A DNA stretch of 53,969 nucleotides from assembly GCA_035575035.1 (NCBI GenBank), contig DATLYH010000133.1:1-53969 (forward strand), written 5' to 3'. Shown one piece after another: positions 49,049-53,969 of this stretch (positions are counted from its first letter, which is position 1; each line of letters starts with the position of its first letter). The notes beneath the pieces were generated by a model that was not told the DNA's origin, made no database searches, and worked only from the letters and a program-made list of their open reading frames with translations. This stretch comes from DATLYH01 sp035575035 (GTDB lineage Bacteria; Planctomycetota; Planctomycetia; Gemmatales; Gemmataceae). The position numbers were made by a program, and so were the translations under genes.

Positions 49049-51214
49049 ATGATCTCGTCCAGCGTTCTGATCGTCGCCTTGCTGAATGCGGGGCCGGCCC
49101 CCCTCACCCTACCCTCTCCCCCCGCGGCGGGGGGAGAGGGTAGGGTGAGGGGGCCGGTCGATTTCGATACCGAGATCATCCCGGTGTTGACCCGGGCCGG
49201 CTGCAACGCGGGGGCCTGCCACGGAGCGGCGGCGGGGCGCGGCGGGTTTCGTATGTCCCTGCTTGGCAGCGACCCAGCGGCCGACTACGACGCCATCGTC
49301 CACGAGCTGGAGGGGCGCCGAATCAACCTCGCCCGACCCCACGAGAGCCTGCTGCTGGCCAAGCCAACCGGCCGGATGGCGCATCAGGGCGGCGAGGTCC
49401 TGGAGCCGGACGGCCCCGGCGCCAGGCGGTTGGCTGACTGGATCGCGGCGGGTGCGCCGCGGCTCCAGGCGCGCCGCCTGATCGGCCTGGAGGTCAGCCC
49501 CGCCCGCCGCGTCGTGGCGAAGGCAGGGGCGCAGGTGCAGTTAACGGCGACGGCCCGCTTCGACGACGGCAGGTCCGAGGACGTTACCTTCTGGACGGTG
49601 TTCACGGCAGGCGACCCAGCGGCCGTCGAGATCGAATCGGAAACCGCCCGGGCGACCATCCACCGCCCCGGGCAGCACGTCGTCATCGCCCGCTTCCTCG
49701 ACCGCGTCGTGCCGCTGACGCTGACGCTGCCCCTGTCCGACACGCCGGTCGATCTCTCGAAGCAACCGCGGGCCAATTTCATCGACGACGAGATCCTCAA
49801 GACGCTGACCATCCTCCGTCTTCCCGTGTCGCCAGCTGCGGACGACGCGACCTTCCTGCGCCGGGTTCGACTCGACCTCACCGGCACGCTGCCACGCCGC
49901 GACGAGGTGGAGGCATTTCTCACGGACCGCTCGGCCGACAAGCGGGCAAAACTGGTTGACCGGCTGCTGCGGAGCGATGCCTTTGTTGATTACTGGACCT
50001 TCCGGTTTGCGATGCTGTTCCGCATCCAGTCGCTGCCGAACGAGAAGGAAGGAGCGTGGGCCTTCCACAGCTGGCTGCGGGAGCAAATCCGCCGGGGCAC
50101 GCCCATGGACGAGGTGGCGCGGGCACTGCTGACGGCAGTCGGCGACTCCCACGTGGTGGGGCCGGCCAACTTCGCGCGCGTGGCCGGCGACGCCCGGGCG
50201 CAGGCCGAGCTGGTCAGCCAGGTGTTCCTCGGCGTGCGGTTGCAATGCGCCAACTGTCACAACCACCCCCTCGACCGCTGGACGCAGGACGACTACCACG
50301 GCCTGGCGGCGGTGTTCGCCCGATTGGAGCGCGGCCGGGTGGTGCGGGTGACGCCCCACGGCGCGGTCAGCAACCCGCGAACGGGGGAGCCGGCCGTGCC
50401 GCGCATCCCGGGCGTCCGCAACCTTGAAGCGGGCACCGACGGCCGCGAGGCATTCGCGCGGTGGCTCACCGAGCCCGACAACCCCTACTTCGCCCGGGCG
50501 ATCGTCAACCGCCTTTGGCGGGCGATGTTCGGTCGGGGCCTCGTCGAGCCCGCCGACGATCTGCGCGACACCAACCCGGCGACCCACCCCGAGCTACTCG
50601 ACCGGCTCGCGGCCGACTTTGTCCGGCACGGCTACGACATCCGGCACACGCTCCGCCTCATTGCTCTGAGCGAAACCTATGGCCGGAGCGGGGCTAGCAA
50701 CGCAGGCAATGAGGCCGACGACCGCTTTTATTCCCACGCCTACCACCGGCCGTTGGAGCCGGAGGTGCTGGCCGATGCCCTGGCCGATGTGACCGGTGTG
50801 TCCGACCGCTACGGTGATGAGCCGCTGGGGACACGGGCCATTACCCTGTTCGACCCGCGGACCCCTGCCCCGTCGCTTGATATCCTCGGCCGCTGCTCAC
50901 GGCAGACATCGTGTGAGGGGACCACGGCGGGGGGCGGCTTGCCGGCGAAGCTGCATCTGCTTAACGGCGAGTTGATCAACCGGAAAATCACGGCGCCGAA
51001 CGGCCGCCTGCACTGCCTGATCGCCGCGGGCAAGACCGACGAGGAGATCGTCACGGATTTCTACTACCGCGCCCTTGGCCGTCCTCCGACCGGGGCGGAG
51101 CGCGAATACTGGGGGCGCCGGCTAGCAGAGGCCGGCAAGGCCAAGCGGGCCGAGTGGCTTGAGGATTTCGTGTGGGCCCTGCTCAACTGTAGCGAGTTCA
51201 GCACGAATCATTGA
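49049..51214 (+). CDS. DUF1549/DUF1553 cytochrome-like protein
   Basis: A 721-residue planctomycete protein. After a signal peptide (about 1-15) comes a short low-complexity insert made by a repeat (about 17-31). A cytochrome-like segment follows, with GCNAGACHGAAAG. A Big2-like domain (about 150-235) precedes DUF1549 (about 250-440), which includes CANCHNHP, a CxxCH heme-type site. DUF1553 follows (about 470-715, with DNPYFARAIVNRLWRAMFGRGLVEP). The function is unknown; it is thought to act at the cell surface with DUF1501 partners. GGGAGGG precedes the ATG at 49049. The DUF1501 gene follows after 93 bases. Confidence 0.93.
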   Translation: MISSSVLIVALLNAGPAPLTLPSPPAAGGEGRVRGPVDFDTEIIPVLTRAGCNAGACHGAAAGRGGFRMSLLGSDPAADYDAIVHELEGRRINLARPHESLLLAKPTGRMAHQGGEVLEPDGPGARRLADWIAAGAPRLQARRLIGLEVSPARRVVAKAGAQVQLTATARFDDGRSEDVTFWTVFTAGDPAAVEIESETARATIHRPGQHVVIARFLDRVVPLTLTLPLSDTPVDLSKQPRANFIDDEILKTLTILRLPVSPAADDATFLRRVRLDLTGTLPRRDEVEAFLTDRSADKRAKLVDRLLRSDAFVDYWTFRFAMLFRIQSLPNEKEGAWAFHSWLREQIRRGTPMDEVARALLTAVGDSHVVGPANFARVAGDARAQAELVSQVFLGVRLQCANCHNHPLDRWTQDDYHGLAAVFARLERGRVVRVTPHGAVSNPRTGEPAVPRIPGVRNLEAGTDGREAFARWLTEPDNPYFARAIVNRLWRAMFGRGLVEPADDLRDTNPATHPELLDRLAADFVRHGYDIRHTLRLIALSETYGRSGASNAGNEADDRFYSHAYHRPLEPEVLADALADVTGVSDRYGDEPLGTRAITLFDPRTPAPSLDILGRCSRQTSCEGTTAGGGLPAKLHLLNGELINRKITAPNGRLHCLIAAGKTDEEIVTDFYYRALGRPPTGAEREYWGRRLAEAGKAKRAEWLEDFVWALLNCSEFSTNH
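49097..49155. repeat. long palindrome inside the DUF1549 gene
   Basis: The left arm (ggcccccctcaccctaccctc..) and the right arm (..gagggtagggtgagggggcc) are near-perfect complements with no real loop, so about 58 bases can fold into one hairpin. It codes in frame for APLTLPSPPAAGGEGRVRGP, right after the signal peptide and before the cytochrome-like segment. Confidence 0.9.
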
Positions 51215-51228
51215 GAGGCGCAACTTTT

Positions 51229-51274
51229 GGCGAGCGGCCGGTGTCAACCGGCCGGTTAACACCGGCCGCTCGCC
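51229..51274. repeat. ggcgagcggccggt palindromic repeat
   Basis: A 46-base near-perfect palindrome (ggcgagcggccggtgtcaac, then cggccggttaacaccggccgctcgcc), followed by att. It shares its ends and core (ccggccggtt) with 48941-49007 and sits in the gap before the DUF1501 gene. A decayed relative is at 33390-33422. Confidence 0.9.
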
Positions 51275-51307
51275 ATTCGGATAAAACCCCTGAGGGAGTG
51301 ATCCAAC

Positions 51308-52633
51308 ATGCCAGCCTCCTTTCCGCGCCGCTGTGACGGGCCCACGCGCCGCGACATGCTTCGGGTCGGCAGCCTGACCGCCCTCGGCCTGACACTGCCC
51401 GACTGGTTCCGGCTGCGGGCCGCGGCTAGGGAGAAGCCGGCCGGGCGGGCGAAGTCGTGCATCCTCCTGTGGCTGGACGGCGGTCCCAGCCATCTCGAAA
51501 CGTTCGACCTGAAACCGGATGCCCCCAGCGAGGTGCGTGGACCGTTCCGACCGATTGCGACCAACGTCCCTGGCATACAGATCTGTGAGCTGCTACCAAA
51601 CACGGCCCGCATGGCGGATAAGATCGCCATTGTCCGCTCGGTGACCTCGCCGCTGGGTGAGCACGGCCTCGCCAATCACTACCTGCTCACTGGCTACAAG
51701 CCCTCGCCGGTGCTGGAGTACCCCAGCTACGGTGCCGTACTGGCCCATGTCCGCGGCGGACAGCACACCCTGCCCCCGTACATCGCGGTTCCCGACTACC
51801 GGCCGACCGCCGGCTCGGGGTTCCTGGGGGCCGCTTACCGGCCGTTCGCCGTCGGCGGCGACCCGGCCAAGCCCGACTTCCGCGTCCGCGACCTCGACTT
51901 CTACCCGGGCGTGACCAACGGCCGGATGGAGCGGCGGCGCGAGTTTGTCTCCCAGCTGGAGCGCTTCCAGCGGGCCGTCGAGGCCGACCCGCCGACATCC
52001 GACCCGGCGTTCGAGCAGGCCTACCGCCTGGTCACGTCGCCCGAGGCCAAGCAGGCATTTGACCTGGCACAGGAGAAACCGGCCGTCCGCGCCCGCTACG
52101 GCCCCCGCACGGTCGGGCAGAGCTGCCTCTTGGCCCGGCGGCTGGTGGAACGCGGCGTCGCTTTCGTGAACGTGAACAACGCCGGCTGGGACACGCACGA
52201 GAGCCTGGTGCTCCGGCTGAAGGAGGGTTACGCAGGGGCCAAAATAAGCGTCGGCCTTATCCCCACGTTCGACCTGGCGTTCGCGGCCCTGGTCGGCGAT
52301 CTGAGCGAGCGCGGGCTGCTCAACGAGACGCTGGTGATCGCTATGGGCGAGTTCGGCCGAACGCCGAAGCTGAACAGCCGGGGCGGTCGGGATCATTGGC
52401 CGCGAGTCTTCAGCGTTGTGCTCGCGGGCGGCGGCGTCAAGGGGGGGCAGGTCATCGGCGGCAGCGACCGGGTCGGCGAAAGCCCCAGCGACCGCCCGGT
52501 CACGCCGGCTGACCTGGCCCACACCATCTATACGCTGCTCGGCGTTGACCCGAGCCGGGAGATCTACACGGCGGATGGCCGGCCGGTCCAGATCAACCAG
52601 GGCGGCCAGACGATCCGGGAGCTGCTCGCATGA
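51308..52633 (+). CDS. DUF1501 domain protein with Tat signal
   Basis: A 441-residue protein of the sulfatase-like DUF1501 family. The N-terminus has a Tat-type RRDMLRVGSLTALGL signal. Motifs: CILLWLDGGPSHLETFD (metal-site start), NNAGWDTHESLVLRLKEG, VIAMGEFGRTPKLNSRGGRDHW and GGGVKGGQVIGGSDRVGE. These families usually come as pairs with DUF1549/DUF1553, as here. The substrate is unknown. Its stop codon overlaps the next start (ATGA), so the WD40 gene is coupled. Confidence 0.95.
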   Translation: MPASFPRRCDGPTRRDMLRVGSLTALGLTLPDWFRLRAAAREKPAGRAKSCILLWLDGGPSHLETFDLKPDAPSEVRGPFRPIATNVPGIQICELLPNTARMADKIAIVRSVTSPLGEHGLANHYLLTGYKPSPVLEYPSYGAVLAHVRGGQHTLPPYIAVPDYRPTAGSGFLGAAYRPFAVGGDPAKPDFRVRDLDFYPGVTNGRMERRREFVSQLERFQRAVEADPPTSDPAFEQAYRLVTSPEAKQAFDLAQEKPAVRARYGPRTVGQSCLLARRLVERGVAFVNVNNAGWDTHESLVLRLKEGYAGAKISVGLIPTFDLAFAALVGDLSERGLLNETLVIAMGEFGRTPKLNSRGGRDHWPRVFSVVLAGGGVKGGQVIGGSDRVGESPSDRPVTPADLAHTIYTLLGVDPSREIYTADGRPVQINQGGQTIRELLA

Positions 52634-53577
52634 GGGCCGCGCCGCTTGTGCTGGGGCTCTGTCTTCTGGGCGCGGCAGGAGCCGGCGCCAACGGGGCCGC
52701 GCCGCCGATCACGGCCCTCGCCTTCGCGCCGGACGGCAAGTCGGTCGTGGTCGGCTCACAGGCCGGCCTGGAGGTGCGTACCTGGCCCGCACTGAACCGG
52801 GCCCGTTCCTTGGCGACGGAATTGGTCCACATCCACGATCTGGCCTTTGCCCCTGACGGCAAGACTCTGGCGGCGGTCGGCGGCGCGCCCGCGAAGAGTG
52901 GGACGGTCGAGCTGTATCGCTGGCCGGACGGGGAACTGCTGCACCGGACGAGGCCGTACCGCGACCTGATCTACGCCGTAGGCTGGCGCGCCGACTCCGC
53001 GGCATTCGCCACGGCCAGCGCGGACCGGAGCGTCGGCATTCATGACGCCGCCTCCGCCAAGACGATCCGCATTTTGGAGGGCCACTCCCGCGGCGTGCTG
53101 GCCGTGGTGTTCCTCCCCGGCGAGGCGGGGCTGGTGACCGCCGGCATTGACGAGAGCGTGCGCCTGTGGGACGTAAGCAGCGGCCAACTGCTGCGCACGC
53201 TCTCGAACCACACGCGGCCGGTACACGGCCTGGCGCTGCGGCCCCGCGGGGCCGAGGGTCCGCCACAGGTCGCCTCCGTCAGCGATGACCGCACCATCCG
53301 CCTCTGGCAGCCGACGGTGGGCCGGCTGATGCGGTTCGTTCGCCTGGAGAGTGCGCCGCTGGCGGTCGCCTGGACGGCCGACGGGCGGGCGCTGTTGACC
53401 GCCTGCAAGGACGGCCGGCTGCGCGTGATCGACCCCGACACGGTGGAAGTGCTGGAAGACCTACCGGCCCTCGACGGCGTGGCCTACAGCGTGGCGGCGG
53501 CCCCGGACGGCAGCGTCCTGGTGGGCGGGCAGAACGGCCAACTCCGGCGGCTAGTCGTCAAGCAAAGTCCGCGGTGA
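52630..53577 (+). CDS. secreted WD40-repeat protein
   Basis: A 315-residue protein with a signal peptide (about 1-19). Seven WD40-like blades are visible: ITALAFAPDGKSVVVGSQAG, IHDLAFAPDGKTLAAVGG, IYAVGWRADSAAFATASADRSVGIHD, VLAVVFLPGEAGLVTAGIDESVRLWD, VHGLALRPRG..VSDDRTIRLWQ, LAVAWTADGRALLTACKDGRLRVID and VAAAPDGSVLVGGQNGQ. It forms a binding propeller. The ATG overlaps the DUF1501 stop codon by four bases, so the two are co-translated and probably work in one complex. Confidence 0.9.
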   Translation: MRAAPLVLGLCLLGAAGAGANGAAPPITALAFAPDGKSVVVGSQAGLEVRTWPALNRARSLATELVHIHDLAFAPDGKTLAAVGGAPAKSGTVELYRWPDGELLHRTRPYRDLIYAVGWRADSAAFATASADRSVGIHDAASAKTIRILEGHSRGVLAVVFLPGEAGLVTAGIDESVRLWDVSSGQLLRTLSNHTRPVHGLALRPRGAEGPPQVASVSDDRTIRLWQPTVGRLMRFVRLESAPLAVAWTADGRALLTACKDGRLRVIDPDTVEVLEDLPALDGVAYSVAAAPDGSVLVGGQNGQLRRLVVKQSPR

Positions 53578-53602
53578 GCGGCAAGGACCTGGGGAGGACC
53601 TC

Positions 53603-53820
53603 ATGAGACGCTTGCTCCTCTGGCTGCTCCTGATCTCCGGCGTCGTTCGAGGGCCTGCTCCGTGCGTGTCCGCTGCCGAACCGGTTTCCTCCCCGAAGAA
53701 GGGTTACGGCAAGGTGGAACTCCTCCGCGACCCGTGGGGCATCCCCCATGTGTTTGCAGAATCGGACGCCGGGGCGATGTACGGCCTGGGCCATGCGGTC
53801 GCGGAGGACCGCGGCTACTA
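53603..53820 (+). pseudogene. penicillin-acylase-family protein, N-terminal part only
   Basis: A signal peptide (MRRLLLWLLLISGVVRG) and the family opening VELLRDPWGIPHVFAESD, then AMYGLGHAVAEDR, match the Ntn-hydrolase penicillin acylase family up to about residue 70. The usual continuation is absent: the frame drifts and ends at TAG 53882-53884. A different gene, DUF1559, takes over in another frame from about 53826. GGGGAGGACC precedes the ATG. Without its catalytic Ser this copy cannot be active. Confidence 0.75.
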
Positions 53821-53825
53821 CCGAG

Positions 53826-53969
53826 CGACCCGGGCCGTGTGCCATCAACTGTACGAACCCAATGGATGTTTACTCTTTCCATAGTGACGGGGCCAAAGCC
53901 GTGTTCGCCGACGGCTCGGTCCATTTCCTTGCGGAGAGCATGCCACCCGCGGCGTCGGCTTCCAGCAGG
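53826..53969 (+). pseudogene. DUF1559 protein, C-terminal fragment
   Basis: In a different frame from the acylase start, the sequence reads GPCAINCTNPMDVYSFH and then GAKAVFADGSVHFLAE, the conserved C-terminus of DUF1559 (pseudopilin-like, prepilin-type) proteins of planctomycetes. The fragment has no start of its own and continues past the window edge. It is joined to the acylase fragment at about 53810-53832. Confidence 0.8.

Overview
The window looks like chromosomal DNA of a high-GC planctomycete, most like the Gemmata/Gemmataceae group. The evidence is gene content: DUF1549/DUF1553 and DUF1501 surface-type proteins, a DUF1559 fragment, Hanks-type Ser/Thr kinases with a planctomycete-style N-terminal region, PQQ-like propeller proteins, an MJ0042-type zinc-ribbon protein, and an ECF sigma/anti-sigma pair. 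This is inferred from protein families; no marker gene such as rRNA is present, and I found no tRNA, rRNA or CRISPR array.

Layout. 1-1.7 kb: a broken IS5-type transposase end, an RHS-repeat scrap, then a DUF1214-DUF1254 gene pair. 1.7-6.5 kb: an ACT-domain protein, two unknown genes, an SRPBCC protein, hisB, a lipoprotein and a PQQ-like propeller protein. 6.5-12.4 kb: metH, a gene-free kilobase, and a single-pass membrane protein. 12.5-18.7 kb: a housekeeping block with rsmE, a Ser/Thr kinase behind accD, pgk and gap, and divergent mdh. 18.7-22 kb: a secreted unknown protein and a molybdopterin oxidoreductase. 22-29.1 kb: a transmembrane Ser/Thr kinase, a repeat block, a 1186-residue GH13-type protein, and a Fur-family regulator. 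29.2-38.8 kb: a 1345-residue zinc-ribbon/TM/propeller protein, a TPR protein, a CYTH protein overlapping panC, mgtE and a DUF2203 gene. 39.4-46.4 kb: two tandem dienelactone-hydrolase-like genes, an MFS transporter, and divergent hutU and hutH. 46.5-48.9 kb: ECF sigma, zinc-finger anti-sigma, a Spy/ZraP-like small periplasmic protein and a thioredoxin-fold protein. 49-53.97 kb: DUF1549/DUF1553, DUF1501, WD40, and a penicillin-acylase start that runs directly into a DUF1559 end.

The gene sets that work together are gap-pgk (lower glycolysis), hutH-hutU (first two steps of histidine breakdown), the sigma/anti-sigma/sensor-like trio, and the DUF1549-DUF1501-WD40 run with translational coupling.

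The most unusual signal is not a gene. The region carries several families of GC-rich palindromic repeats. They lie between genes, but at least three long hairpins also sit in frame inside otherwise intact genes (metH, the GH13 protein and the DUF1549 protein), where they add short low-complexity peptides at domain borders. Both ends of the window lie in families that are normally multi-copy (transposase, DUF1559).
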